A DNA stretch of 64,000 nt from Patiria miniata. Its lineage: Eukaryota > Echinodermata > Asteroidea > Valvatida > Asterinidae. Below, in pieces: positions 44,140 through 55,700 of this stretch. The position numbers and the translations under genes are program-made. Below the pieces are notes generated by a model. That model ran no database searches, was not told the origin of the DNA, and saw nothing but the letters and a program-made list of their open reading frames with translations. Position 1 is the first letter of the stretch, and each line of letters starts with the position of its first letter. The stretch is taken from contig NW_024037070.1 of the NCBI RefSeq assembly GCF_015706575.1, positions 7,781,598-7,845,597 of the forward strand, given 5' to 3'.

Positions 44140-47100
44140 ATGGCTGCGCCCAGGGGAAGTCCGGTTATTGACAAGGAGAAGAAATATGATCGGCAGTTAA
44201 GGTAGTATTTAAGCATTTGCTGTTTTTCTTTTGCAGATAAAACAAAGATGTGAAGTTTTTATTTTCTTAATCAGTAGGATATTGATGAAATATTCACTTT
44301 GTTGTTATAATACAACCCAGAAACTTATTACCCGGTGTCCGGAAATTGGGCACAAATTGTTAACGTTAAGGCAGTGGATATTTTGCCGGAGACGGCAAAC
44401 CTTTAGTAAACGTTAGTTTGCCGGATATGCACTGAACATGCGCAGTTACTGTTTTTTGTACTTACACATTTTGCGGTGACAAATTTTAGTCTGGCTCCAT
44501 GCCAATATTATCGTTGTAACCTCGATCGTATTCACAAGATGGGATTGGATTCAGACCATTTTATAATTTCGGACTTTATTTCCCTTTAAAAAAAATCCTC
44601 CAGAGCCACAAATCTGAAAAAGAAAATGTAATACTCTGCAATAAAATGTTAAAATAATAAAAGAAGAATATTCTTATTTATTTGGGGATGGGAAAAAAAA
44701 CCTTAAAAATATGGCGGGGATCGGGATCGAACCCGAGTCATCCCGCTCACTAAAGCCTTTGCTTAACCACTACACCAAACGTGCTACACAACTTTTGGTG
44801 GGAATTTAATACATGTTATAATTCAGTCCTATCTTAAAGAGTACAGTGCCCTCTGTTTACTCCTAGAACTATGAGGCTCCACGTAGTGGAGCCTCATAGG
44901 TTCAGAAGCCCGCAAAATTGTTGTCAGCACAAAACACTAATTAAGTACAAAAACGTCCATCCCAAGCAGGCCGTTTTCCACAGAACCGCTGCACAGTTTG
45001 CCCCTAAACTCCATACAATACCTCATGACATACTCACGTTATGTGCACCCAACAAACATCGGTGGATTCTGTCTGTTTTTCGGCAAAAATGATGAAAAAT
45101 ATGCCCTTTCTGCACTGAGCCAACCTAACACTTGAAACGAGCACGCGTGCAGAATGATCGCAGTTATTTTCGGTTCGATCGCTCGGAGCGCGCCGCGGGG
45201 GTATGGTGTAGGAGCGGAACGATAGTATGCACATGCGTACAAGTGCAAGTACGTACCCCCCGCGGCGCGCTCCGAGCGATCGAACCGAAAATAACTGCGA
45301 TCATTCTGCACGCGTGCTCGTTTCAAGTGTTAGGTTGGCTCAGTGCGGAAAGGGCATATTTTTCATCATTTTTGCCGAAAAACAGACAGAATCCACCGAT
45401 GTTTGTTGGGTGCACATAACGTGAGTATGTCATGAGGTATTGTATGGAGTTTAGGGGCAAACTGTGCAGCGGTTCTGTGGAAAACGGCCTGCTTGGGATG
45501 GACGTTTTTGTACTTAATTAGTGTTTTGTGCTGACAACAATTTTGCGGGCTTCTGAACCTATGAGGCTCCACTACGTGGAGCCTCATAGTTCTAGGAGTA
45601 CCCTCTGTTGATATGGATTACCGCCAGCAAATCTTTAGTAAACGTCAGTTTGCCGTCATTACCTCCGGCAAAATATCCACGTTAATCATCTAACGTTAAT
45701 CATCGGGCGGGCGATCTGTAGAGTATAACAAATGGTACATCTATAGCCCTAGCCCAGGTTGGACTCCGTTCGTTGTGCACACGCAGCGTAGTCCAGGTTA
45801 TGAATCTCACCTGCCAATACGAAAAAAATTATAACACATTTTTGGCATTTTTTTGCCTGACGGACATGACGGAGGAAGCTGAAATTTCGCTTTCATATTC
45901 CTTGTGTCCAGAGTTGTACCTGTGCTGGGTTTAGGAATGGCAAATATGTCCGTGGGCTGCATGTTTACCGAAAATAAACTTTAAATTCAAACCATGTAAA
46001 AGAGGCGTCATTTTACAGTACTTTTGAAGAACCAAGGCAGCTTTTACAAGCTTTCCCAGTGTTTTATCAACATTTTGAAAAGACCTGGCTTTGAAATTTA
46101 CAGTAATAAAATAAACGCAGTGGCTATCCTTACGGCAGCGGTAACGCATTTCCCATTTTCTATCGTTACGGTACTGCAACTTTTATAAAAATATGAGAAG
46201 AACATATAAAATTAGAAGGAAAAAAAGTGAATTTGAACGTTATGAAATTCGGACTTTATTTCCCTTTTAAAAAAAAATCCTCCAAAGCCTCAGGTTAGCA
46301 AAGGAAAAAATTTCGAGTGCAAAACTGAGATGCGAACCCGCAACCTCGCGGTGCAAAATCCTACCCTCTATCGACTGAGGTATTGCACTGCTCACTAAAA
46401 CGTGGGGAAACAAATAATTACATACCTACTTGCGTATCAAAAAAGTATCGTAGAGGGCGCTAAACAACGGCTTCCGTAACGATAGCCACTTCGTAAAATA
46501 AAATTCTGGGCTGAGAAATTTTTAGATTTTCATTAACAAATCAACAGGTTGTGGGGAGACCATGGTCAAGCAGCATTAGAATCAGCCCATGTGTGCCTCA
46601 TTAATGCCACCGCAACAGGTACAGAGATCCTGAAGAACATCATCCTGCCTGGGATTGGCTCATTCTCCATCGTCGACGGCAACAAGGTCAAAGGTGAAGA
46701 CATTGGCAACAAGTAAGTATGCACAATTCACTGGAACATGCATGCCTGATGCATATTAATTTAAGGGATACATAGCCCTTAAAACAAACAATATTTCACC
46801 TGACACGATCTTTGTGTAGACCCTTTACTTCCAAAAAGCAAACAGATAGTCATACATATATTTTGAATGTCTTAATTATTTTTCTCACTCTGTGATGCTT
46901 TTTCCATATTTGCAGCTTTTTCCTTGATAAGGACAGTCTTGGCAAATCCAGAGCACAGATTACCACTGAACTGTTGTTGGAACTCAACAGTGATGTCAGG
47001 GGAGACTTTGTGGAAGAAGTAAGACCAATGTTGTTCCAAATATAGTCACCCCGTAGAAAGCCAATTTGAAATCTGGCAACAGACATTTTTTTATTATTCC

Positions 47101-50100
47101 CCAGATTTGTTCAACCAAAACTGGTGTGCTCAGTCATTTTTTTTTTACTCTAAGTGCATTCTAACGTAGTGAAAGAATCTGACACATAACGTTAGTTCGT
47201 ATTCTTCAAGTTGTTTTTGTGTTTGATTTCATCCTCTACCCCTTCTTGCATAATTGACCTCTCGCCGTTTGCAAGTTAGCCACGCCCCTTAGACAACCAT
47301 ATGGAGTTTTTGCACCAAGTTTTTTTTGTCTCAGATTTTGCGCGTTCTGCACCCATTTGTATATCATGTAATTGGACAATATTTCACAAGCTGCGTTGAC
47401 GCGATTCTACCGCGATAGGTCAATTGCCGCAGGGGTGAGATTATTGAGTTATTGAGTTTGAATTTATTAGTTAGTTGCGCCTGAAAAAAAATGGCTGCAT
47501 CGAGATGTAAGATGGTATGAGGAATTCCTTATTGGCCCAGTGAGCGGGGGTAATAATAATGTAAAGCGCATTTGATCTTTGATTAAGCCACCGTATCCAC
47601 TATTTTTTATTGGATAATGTGCTTAGCACTTTGCTAACGTCCCAGTGAAACACCTAGATGTATATTAAGTAAGCGGTGTTGACGTGCCATGTTTCCAAAT
47701 ACTTAATGACAAAAGATTTCTTAAAATTCTTTCAGAGTGCAGAGCAGCTCCTGGAGAACAACCCCCAGTATTTTACAACTTTCAATGTTGTCATAGCAAC
47801 AGATCTGGTTGAGAGGTAAATTTCCCAATGATATTAATATGTGTGATTTCGGTCATTTTGTCTTTATATTTGTCTTTGTTTTTTTACTTTAGAATTGTCT
47901 CGGTGTGATGCCTCCCTTGGTCATTAAATCAACATGTCCCAAATCATCATGGAAGTCAACAAATGTTATTGTTACTAAAATGTGCCTAATTTGATCACTT
48001 TAAAGAGTTCAAATTATTTTCTCAATATGTAGTTTGTCCTTAAACATGTTAAATTGAACAAAATCTTTTGCAGGACGTTGCTAGATTTAGCAGCCTTCTT
48101 ATGGAATGCTGGGATACCTCTGCTGGTGTGTAGAAGTTATGGCTTCATTGGCTATATGCGCTTGGTAGTAAAAGAGCATACAGGTGAGCCTTAAGTCGTG
48201 TCTGATTACATGGCTATGACTGTCTCTAACACACACACGTCTATGGTGAGTGGATTCAGCCACTTCACATAGGGGCATGTGTAATGGCCAGTCATAGCCA
48301 AAGTATATAGTTTATATTCAGTGCTATCTGTTGTGCACACTGCAGAAATTCAAAATGGTATGAATTTTCATTATCACCAATTATATCAGTTGTATCACTA
48401 GTGAAGTAATACATTGAAACCTGATACGCATCGCAGGCTTCAATGTAAAGTATATCATTTGTCATTTGTGCAATTTCTCGTTTGAAGCAGCAAAAGTGCT
48501 CAAAATCTAAAGAAGAGTGCTTAACAACTAACCTGATGAAGTTTTAAATCTGTGAATGGTGTATACTCCGAGAAAATGATATTCTGGTATCTCAATTTTA
48601 ATTCAAAAGTTGCCGAGTCATGTTTTGAATTGCGCCTGAAATCATCCGATTTCACATAGCTGCCGATTGCAGCTACGCGATGTCACGCACTGAACCAACG
48701 AATTATAGCAACTGCCTGTGCCCATGTGCATTGTGTCAATGCTTGTGCCCACCCATTCACGGCTTTGCCGAATTGAAAACAAGCTACAAACGGAAATTTC
48801 AAAAACAAATGCATTACTAAAAAAATGACCTTCTTGTTTTCTTCAAAATGACAGCAAGCCAGAAAGCCAATTTCCTAAACTCCCAAATGTGAAGTTGCAA
48901 TCGCAAGTGGGTTGCTGATGGTACATACTTAAACCTTCAAAACAGACCAATGATTATGCACATTCTTTGTGAGGAATTTTCAAACAAACGTTTTGACTTT
49001 ACAAATACAACGTGGTTTATTTCGGAAAAGTACCAAATTACTAGTCCCTCGGTGTTGGCTGATGTTGACTACCTCTCTCCGCTTCACTTCAGGAGGTTGT
49101 CAACTTGGCAAAACCTTACAACCAGTAATTTCACACTTCTTCGCCTCAAACCATGTTGTATTTGTTTGATACTCATGGGTGTAGATGGGGTAAAGTGGGG
49201 TAAAGTGGCTTGCTCAAGGACACAAAATATGGCCGGCAGGGGATTCAAACAACCAAGCCTCTGATCAAGAGTCACAAACTCAAAACCACAGGGCCACATT
49301 CCCTCTCATTCACAGTTACCGTCTCCAAAAAAAGGAAAAATTAAAAAAAACATTATTTACTTTGTTTGTTACAGTGATTGAGTCTCATCCAGACAATGCA
49401 AGGGACGATCTTCACCTTGACTGCCCCTTCCCTGGTCTGGTAGAGTTTGCTGACTCCTTGGACCTCAGTCACATGACCAAACAGGTGAGTAAATGGATTC
49501 TTTACATGAACAGTACATGGTATCAGTGTCATGACAACTCATTAGAAGTCCTCATGGTGGGGGACGCATTGCGTGCACGCACAATCCTTGTTCCCTAATT
49601 GTGGGGACCACACACCACTTCAGCGATAGTTATTATGGGGTCTGAAGCCACTATGGGGACAGCAGAAAGTCCCCATAACTCGGTCCTAATTTCCCTATAA
49701 CAATAGATAACTTCCCCAATGCGGTGCTGGCCAGGGCACACAGCCTTACACACCACACAGTCGTGAATTTCTATACGCATGAGGACAATGCTTTGTGTTT
49801 CCCTTTGTCCTTGTAATGTTACACTCTCCCATAGACTGAGCAAATCGAGGACCGTTTTCAACAAAAGACCCAACGCTCGAGGACTGAAAGGATCTTTTGT
49901 TCTCCCATTGTGTGTCTGTCCTCTATCGTCAAGCCATACATGTACAGTTTTACTTTGACATCACATCTGAGAACAAGACATTGTGTTTCCCATAGACTAA
50001 GCACACAGACTTACGTTTGGGGACCTTTGTCAGCAAAAGATGTACGTTGAGGACAACGAAGAATTTGTTGTTTTGGATTAAATTTGTTTAAATTGTGATT

Positions 50101-53100
50101 ATGACTTATTCTTGTCTTTGGTTTTATTTGCAGGAGCACATGCACACACCTTACCTTATCGTCCTGTACAAATTCCTGGAGAAGTGGAAAGCAGAGGTAA
50201 TGTTGATCGTCTGAGGAGAGAACGTAGTAATTAGAACTTTATTTAAAAGAAAATAGGAGAAATTTTGTATGTGACACAACCAATGGAATGAGTATGAAAT
50301 TGTGAGTTCCACCTTTGAGTTTCAAGCCTTGAATAAATCTTGCAAAATTGATATTGTAGTCTAAAAAAAAAGTCACAACTGTCCCCCTTAAAAAAAAGTC
50401 TCTGGTTTCTGGTCTGCGCACGATGTCTCAAAACCGCCAAACTCACTGGTTTGACTGGAATCCTGCTGCTGCACAATTTTAACGTGTTTTTAGATGGGGT
50501 TACAATCGAGTATAAGCTTTATGTGGCCTCTGTGGGCTCCAATACATTTTGCCCTAAATTTATTCGGGCACCATTGGCAGTCATCAAAAAAAAAAGTAAG
50601 GGAAAAAAACTAAATCCGCATTGCTGCAGCACTTTTGGGGCAAGCTCCATACCAGAACATTCTTCTTATGTTTCAGCACGGGGGAGAGATTCCCAAGAAC
50701 TACAAGGAGAAGGACAGCCTTCGTCAGACGATCCGAGGCGGGATCCTGCTCAACGTGGACGGCGTACCGGAGCTGGAGGAGAACTTTGACGAAGCCATCA
50801 AGAGCGTCAACGCATCGGTGGTGGTGACGCGCGTCCCTAGCGAAGTGCAGGACATACTCCGGGATCCGTCATGTGTCAATCTCACGTCAGAGGTAGGGCC
50901 TCTGCTGGGAGAGCCAAGAAGTTCTCAAGTCCAGTTTTCTTAAATTTTTAATTACTCCAAACTTTTCTGGTCAAATTTTTTTTAAATTTCTTCAGTTCCT
51001 TATTCAAACATAGCCAAACCCTTCAAGGTAGCTTGAACTATTGACCCTGAAAATACTGGCCAAACACCAGCCCCTCTGACAAGAACCATGTTGTGTAATA
51101 AGATCCTTATAGTGAGTAATAAGATCCTTATAGTGAGTAATAAGATCCTTATAGTGAGTAATAAGATCCTTATAGTGAGTAATAAGATCCTTATAGTGAG
51201 TAATAAGATCCTTATAGTGAGTAATAAGATCCTTATAGTGAGTAATAAGATCCTTATAGTGGGTAATCAGATCCTTATAGTGAGTAATAAGATCATTATA
51301 GTGAGTATAGCCGGCCTCACTGCAGGGCATAGATAATTCTGTCAACAAGACTAGTCTACAAGCTCAACTAACTGCTGTTTGCAGTCATCTGACCACTATA
51401 CAACCAAAATATGATAGACAAAAAATACTTGCAGTGTATTTCGACCCCCCCGCAAATGTGTACCGTAGTTGGGAGTTTGACCATTTGATTTTGGGTAAAA
51501 AAAAATAGCGAGGCGCAGGGTACATTTAATGCTTGTTTGGGGATATTGTTCACTCTAATTTAACTATACTAGGCTTAGCCTCTTTAGATGGATCTCAATG
51601 TATATAGGGAGTCCGTGATGTACACATTTCTCAACACACAAATTCTCAACCTCAGATTATGAAAAAACCTGGGAGTCTGATCAACCAAAGTGAATCATGT
51701 TATTCCTGTATACATCTTGGTTGTTTCTGCAGAGTTCTTCCTTCTGGGTGATCGCCCAAGCCGTCAAGCAGTTTGTGGATAACGAAGGTGGTGGCAAGCT
51801 CCCCTTACGTGGCTCTATCCCAGACATGACGGCCGACTCCAAGCGATACATCCAACTACAGAATGTGTGAGTTTACAAATACCGTATGGCTTGAGAAGAA
51901 GCTGTTCCAATTTGCCTGGTCCCAAGTTTTTGACAAGTGTTCATAGGCGAGTACTTTTATCCAAGTAACAAAGTACTGCCGAGTACGGAATTGTCAAGCA
52001 ACCACTCGCTTGACACAGTATTTGTGGCATTTGGTTATATCAGATGTCAGCTGGAACATTTTGCCTCTAAATTTTCGGCAAAAATAATCCCTGCACGAAG
52101 TGGTTAATGTACTTCCTCTATAGTATAGTACTACCAAACAGCAGTGTAGCCAATTCTACTTCACTGACACATTCAAACAAAGATCCGTGCAAGAAGTGTA
52201 TTTGGGGCATAAATATGTATAAGGTGAAAGAATTGATCCGTGAATCACATTTACATCAGTTGTGAAAAGACTCTTTGTGTAAAATCCCCTCTTTGAATCC
52301 TCTCCTTGTATATGTGATAAGTGATGTGTTTTGCTTTGACCTAAATCCCAGGTATATGGAGCAGGCCAAGCAGGATTTCGCAGCTGTTGCATCAAGGGTC
52401 CACCAGATCCTTGTCTCATTAGGAAAAGTAAGTCTGCTTGTAAATAGATGCTGCTGTTGAAGCAGTACAAGTTGAATTGAAACCACTCCCTCCAAGATCT
52501 TGAAATGTTGTTTTTAAGGGAACAGTTTTATTTTGGTACATATTCAAAATTGTATGTTTGGTTGCATAGTGATGGTATTGGGGTTTGGGTTTTCACACCC
52601 TCCATGACCCTCCCCCTTCCCCTCCCCCAGCTTTCCCTCCAGCTTCCCCCCCCCCCCCCCCCCCAGCTGCTCCCCCCCCCAAAAAAAAGAGGACAAAGGC
52701 TAGACGCCAATATTGAACTGTGAACTAAAAAGTGCCCTGAAGGACCTACGAGGCTGCAAGTCCTCGTAGTCATCACAAGTTATCACAAGTCAATCACAAG
52801 TCAATCTCAAGTCAATCACAAGTCAATCACAAGTCAATTACAAGCTAATCACAAGTCAATCACAAGTCAATCACAAGTCAATCACAAGTCAATCACAAGT
52901 CAATCACAATTCAATCACAAGTCCAATTCAAATGAACGGTGACAAAGGCATTCCTTTGTTATTGAGGACTTGTTTTTATCTTGGACTTGTGAATAAAATT
53001 GTGATTTACGTATGACGTATTTGTGACGTATTTGTAATGTACTTGTGATGTATTTGTGATTTACATATGACGTACATGTATTTGATTTAACACAACATCA

Positions 53101-55700
53101 GATGCACCTCATCAATGTGCCTACACCCCTTTTTAATTACAGACCCCTGATAGCATACCAGATACGGAGATCAAACTGTTCTGTAAGAACGCTCACTTTC
53201 TCCGAGTAGTCCGGTGCCGGTCACTGGCCCAGGAGTACACCAGGGACACATGCAGTTCCTCAGATATAGGTGAGAATGTTGCACAAAATGGTAGTCCCCT
53301 GTCCCATAATACTGAGACTATTTCGAAGAGTAGTTTGTACAAAAAGTTAAAGTTTTTCGTGCATTATAACAATTTTTTAAAGTTAAACAAAGAAATTGGC
53401 TGGAGCGGGGTTTGAACCTACGACCTCTTAATGTACATCTGGCGACCGGATGAAATCAAACATGTTTGCTTTATTCGCATCTGATTTCACCGGATCCAAT
53501 GTCACTGGAAAGGTGTGCGGGCAGCACTCCGATTTCAACGGACGCGATATTTATGTTAACCAATCAGATTCATGAAGGAAGTCACATGATTTAAAATTGA
53601 GAGCTGCCATTTTGTTATCACGTGACTGGTCATCATGTGACTGGTCATCATGTGACTGGTCATCATGTGACTGATCCTCATGTGACTGATCATCATGTGA
53701 CTGATCATCATGTGACTGATCATCATGTGACTGGTTATAGAACGGGTATGTGTGCGGGTTAACGTCGCGGTCTCCGCAACGGTGAAAAAAACAAGTTTTT
53801 GGTGATTTGGTAACTGGTTAAATCGGAAAGGCGTGCTGCGGGCTTAAGGATCTGTTGACTTTTTTGGGGGGGGGGGATTTTAGTTGGATGGTACTCCAAA
53901 ATAATCATGACTCAATTTGTTCTCCTCTCTGTGTTCTGTTCTGGGTAGCCTCCCATCTAGAGAACCCTGACAGCGAGGTGGTGCTGTACATTATGCTGCG
54001 AGCGGCCGATCGGTTCTACAATCAATATAACCGCTTCCCTGGTTGCTATGACGACCAAGTAGAAGGGGACACCTTCAAACTCAAGGTAATATGATGACTC
54101 AGTAAACAAATGTTGTGAATTTAAACCATGGGATATGTATAGACATACAAGGTGTTCCCCTCAAAAAGGAACCCTCTTTTTCACAACTTTAAAAAGAAAT
54201 ACCTCGCAAATATTGATACATATGAAGAGTATAGTTCATTAGCTATTCAACAACGAACAAATCTTTTCAATCGGGTAATTATTTATTGAGCTATGGCCAA
54301 TTTTAAAAAGGGCCGATTATTCATTTTGTCCACAGTTTTAATTGTCATTTAATAGGAATGTAATGGATTTGGGTTAAGGGTAGTTTTGCTTTCTTTAAAT
54401 TTTTTAGTCTTTCTGTATTTTGTGTCTTTTATATTTTTCAGTGTTTGCAACAATGGTCATTTCTCCTTTTGGAAGAAAATATTGGTCCTGAAAAGGACTG
54501 TTTGGTTAACTTCTTAGATAACTTCTTTCAGCCCGTGTTCTTATTGTGGCAGTGAAATATCAGTTGCCGTGGACAAAATGAAAAAGCGGTACTTGTTTTC
54601 AATTGGCCATACCTCGATAAATATTTACCCGATTTGAGAGATTTTTTCGAGTTCAAAACCTATTGAAGTGTACCCTCTAAATATGTATCGATATTTGTGA
54701 TGTATTTATTTTTTAAAAGCTGCAAAAAAGAGGGGGCTTCACCCTGTTTTAGCACGGATTTAGGGCCTTTTTCTTTTTTTCCAGATCTTCGGTCACAGAA
54801 AACTGGTCACTTGGCCTGATGAACTGGTATAATAACTATGAAGCACTGTGATATAATGGTGTAAATCGATTTATAAGCACCACTTTATTTGGACTGTTTC
54901 CTATTGCCTACGTTGAATTATAATCCCATATCATTGTTTGTTACTTGTCTTTCAGAGCTGTGTGCATAATATCTTGCATGAGTGGGGAGTCAACTTTACA
55001 ATGAAAGACGACTACATCAATGAAATGTAAGCATTCTGATCAGTGGCGGATCTGGGGGGGGGGGGGGCGTGTTTATGGGTCTAACACCCCCCCCTCAACC
55101 ACTTTCCCCCCCCCCCCCACTTTTGGTATACATTTCAAAAGGTTTTTTCTTCAATCAATCGACCAAAAAACACACTTCTGCTTGATCGATGGATTACATT
55201 TATATTTTTGGAAATTGTAAATTTATAGTTATTGATTTCAGAAAATCTCAAAGCCTCGAAATGGTCAGTTTCAGCCAAAAATGACTTCACATGCCCTTGG
55301 TGCAAAAACAGCATTAGCAACTTTGTCCAGGTTTCACGAGGAGCAGGTCTGAAGTAATACATCTTTGCTCGGAATATGTTCTGAAAAAAAGTCTGAGCCC
55401 AAAAAATATCTCGGCAAAGTTCCTGGCTAAAAAGTATGCATGCATGTTATTGTTCGCTCACTCACTGCCCTGCCACTCAGTGTGATATAACAATGAAACT
55501 AACAATTTTGACGTCATGAAAATCCTATTTCTTATTTCAGGTGTCGCTATGGAGCAGCAGAGCTACACTCAGTTGGCGCTTTCCTCGGCGGAGCGGCTGC
55601 CCAAGAAGTCATCAAAATCATCACTCATCAATTTGTCCCGTTCAACAACACATACATCTACAATGCTACCACCGCCACATCTGCCACGTTTCAGCTGTGA
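44140..55700 (+). CDS. NAE1: NEDD8-activating enzyme E1 regulatory subunit (APPBP1), 537 aa, 14 coding exons
   Basis: Coding exons: 44140-44201, 46548-46712, 46916-47018, 47736-47815, 48074-48183, 49375-49484, 50134-50196, 50677-50892, 51733-51866, 52352-52427, 53143-53269, 53949-54085, 54956-55026, 55541-55700. All are GT-AG with matching phases. The protein pairs with UBA3 to adenylate NEDD8 and load it for cullin neddylation. Landmarks are [14 protein letters not shown] (~14-27), the Rossmann-like [49 protein letters not shown] and the C-terminal ending SATFQL. Human NAE1 has 534 aa and no catalytic cysteine of its own, as here. The start MAAPRGSP lies in exon 1, and no better upstream ATG is in frame. 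It lies head to head with EIF2AK1. No defect is seen. Confidence 0.98.
44357..44435. repeat. Inverted-repeat fragment, left (partner 45620-45695)
   Basis: GTGGATATTTTGCCGGAG followed by CGGCAAAC recurs inverted at 45650-45690. TTTAGTAAACGTTAGTTTGC also recurs directly at about 45632. These are probably the two ends of an older element that brackets the palindromic element at 44858-45600. Confidence 0.6.
44712..44792 (-). other. tRNA-derived fragment (SINE head or tRNA pseudogene)
   Basis: Read on the minus strand it has GGTGTAGTGGTTAAGCA (A-box region) and CGGGTTCGATCCCGA (B box and a good T arm). The acceptor ends do not pair, so it is not a working tRNA gene. Confidence 0.6.
44858..45600. 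mobile_element. 743-bp palindromic (foldback) element with 9-bp target duplication, Mutator-like
   Basis: The left half reappears as the exact or near-exact complement in the right half, about 365 bp per arm with the centre near 45229. The ends are TACTCCTAGAACTATGAGG and its complement. Each end also holds a nested hairpin (GAGGCTCCAC, then GTGGAGCCTC). CCCTCTGTT flanks both sides (44849-44857 and 45601-45609), a 9-bp duplication typical of the Mutator superfamily. The frames seen in both arms are mirror images and not genes. It is in NAE1 intron 1. Confidence 0.92.
45620..45695. repeat. Inverted-repeat fragment, right (partner 44357-44435)
   Basis: TCCGGCAAAATATCCACGTTA is the complement of the left piece. 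It lies 10 bp beyond the target duplication of the palindromic element. Confidence 0.6.
46331..46405 (-). other. Decayed tRNA-like sequence in NAE1 intron 1
   Basis: On the minus strand AGTGCAATACCTCAGTCGAT is followed by GGTTGCGGGTTCGCATCTC, then TTGCACT, which pairs perfectly with AGTGCAA. The D arm (CCTC/GAGG) also forms. The anticodon and T stems do not pair, so I read it as a tRNA pseudogene or SINE head. Confidence 0.5.
47440..47615 (+). mobile_element. SINE 3' fragment (NAE1 intron 3)
   Basis: TTGGCCCAGTGAGCGGGGGT, then AATAATAATGTAAAGCGC and a final CCACTATTTTTTATT match the 3' half of the SINE at 34921. The tRNA-like head is missing, as in 5'-truncated copies. Confidence 0.75.
48470..48775 (-). 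repeat. Dispersed repeat, inverted partner of 36060-36372
   Basis: AAAAGTGCTCAAAATCTAAA, GCCGATTGCAGCTACGCGAT and GCATTGTGTCAATGC mirror the copy in EIF2AK1 intron 8. The copies have diverged moderately. Confidence 0.8.
49180..49305 (-). mobile_element. tRNA-derived SINE head, antisense (NAE1 intron 5)
   Basis: On the minus strand it reads TGTGGCCCTGTGGTTTTGAG (A-box region), then TTTGAATCCCCTGCCGGCC (B-box region), then GTCCTTGAGCAAGCCACTTT, the start of the SINE body. It ends ~70 bp before exon 6. Confidence 0.75.
51098..51308 (+). repeat. 21-bp tandem repeat, 10 units (NAE1 intron 8)
   Basis: The unit is AATAAGATCCTTATAGTGAG plus T. Units 8 to 10 carry single changes. ATAAGATCCTTAT within the unit is nearly self-complementary. 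The repeat-length frames on both strands are artefacts of the 21-bp period. Confidence 0.95.
52600..52690 (+). repeat. Pyrimidine-rich, C-run tract (NAE1 intron 10)
   Basis: CCCTCCCCCTTCCCCTCCCC is followed by runs of C and then A. This is low-complexity sequence. Confidence 0.9.
52785..52925 (+). repeat. 11-bp AATCACAAGTC tandem repeat (NAE1 intron 10)
   Basis: About a dozen units, some with TCTCAAG, TTACAAG or CACAATTC variants. It is related in sequence to the CAAGTC patch at 29307-29443. Confidence 0.9.
53395..53460 (-). other. tRNA-like B-box fragment (NAE1 intron 11)
   Basis: Read on the minus strand, GGTCGTAGGTTCAAACCCCG contains a good B box. The rest of a tRNA is not seen. Confidence 0.4.
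53622..53737 (+). repeat. 15-bp tandem repeat, ~8 units (NAE1 intron 11)
   Basis: The unit is TCATCATGTGACTGG, with an A in place of the last G in part of the units. It lies in the intron and is not coding. Confidence 0.9.
54147..54748. mobile_element. ~600-bp inverted-end element (NAE1 intron 12)
   Basis: The left end ACAAGGTGTTCCCCTCAAAA and the right end GGGGGCTTCACCCTGT are inverted. Long interior similarity goes with them: ACCTCGCAAATATTGATACA pairs with TGTATCGATATTTGTGATGT, and CAATCGGGTAATTATTTATT with AATATTTACCCGAT. Ends like ACAGGGTG point to a mariner-like origin. No transposase is inside. Confidence 0.75.
55050..55125 (+). repeat. G-run followed by C-runs (NAE1 intron 13)
   Basis: About 13 G, then after ~20 bases two C-runs. 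The G and C runs can pair as a hairpin. Low-complexity runs like this may also carry sequencing length errors. Confidence 0.85.

Noticed and set aside
44871-45587. Paired frames with the same protein on both strands
   Set aside because: They are mirror images created by the palindromic element; neither has a recognised domain.
44712-46405. Functional tRNA genes in NAE1 intron 1
   Set aside because: A and B boxes are visible, but the acceptor or anticodon stems do not pair, so SINE heads or pseudogenes are more likely.
51088-53737. CRISPR-like look of the 21-bp and 15-bp arrays
   Set aside because: Units are directly adjacent without unique spacers, and the DNA is animal nuclear intron.
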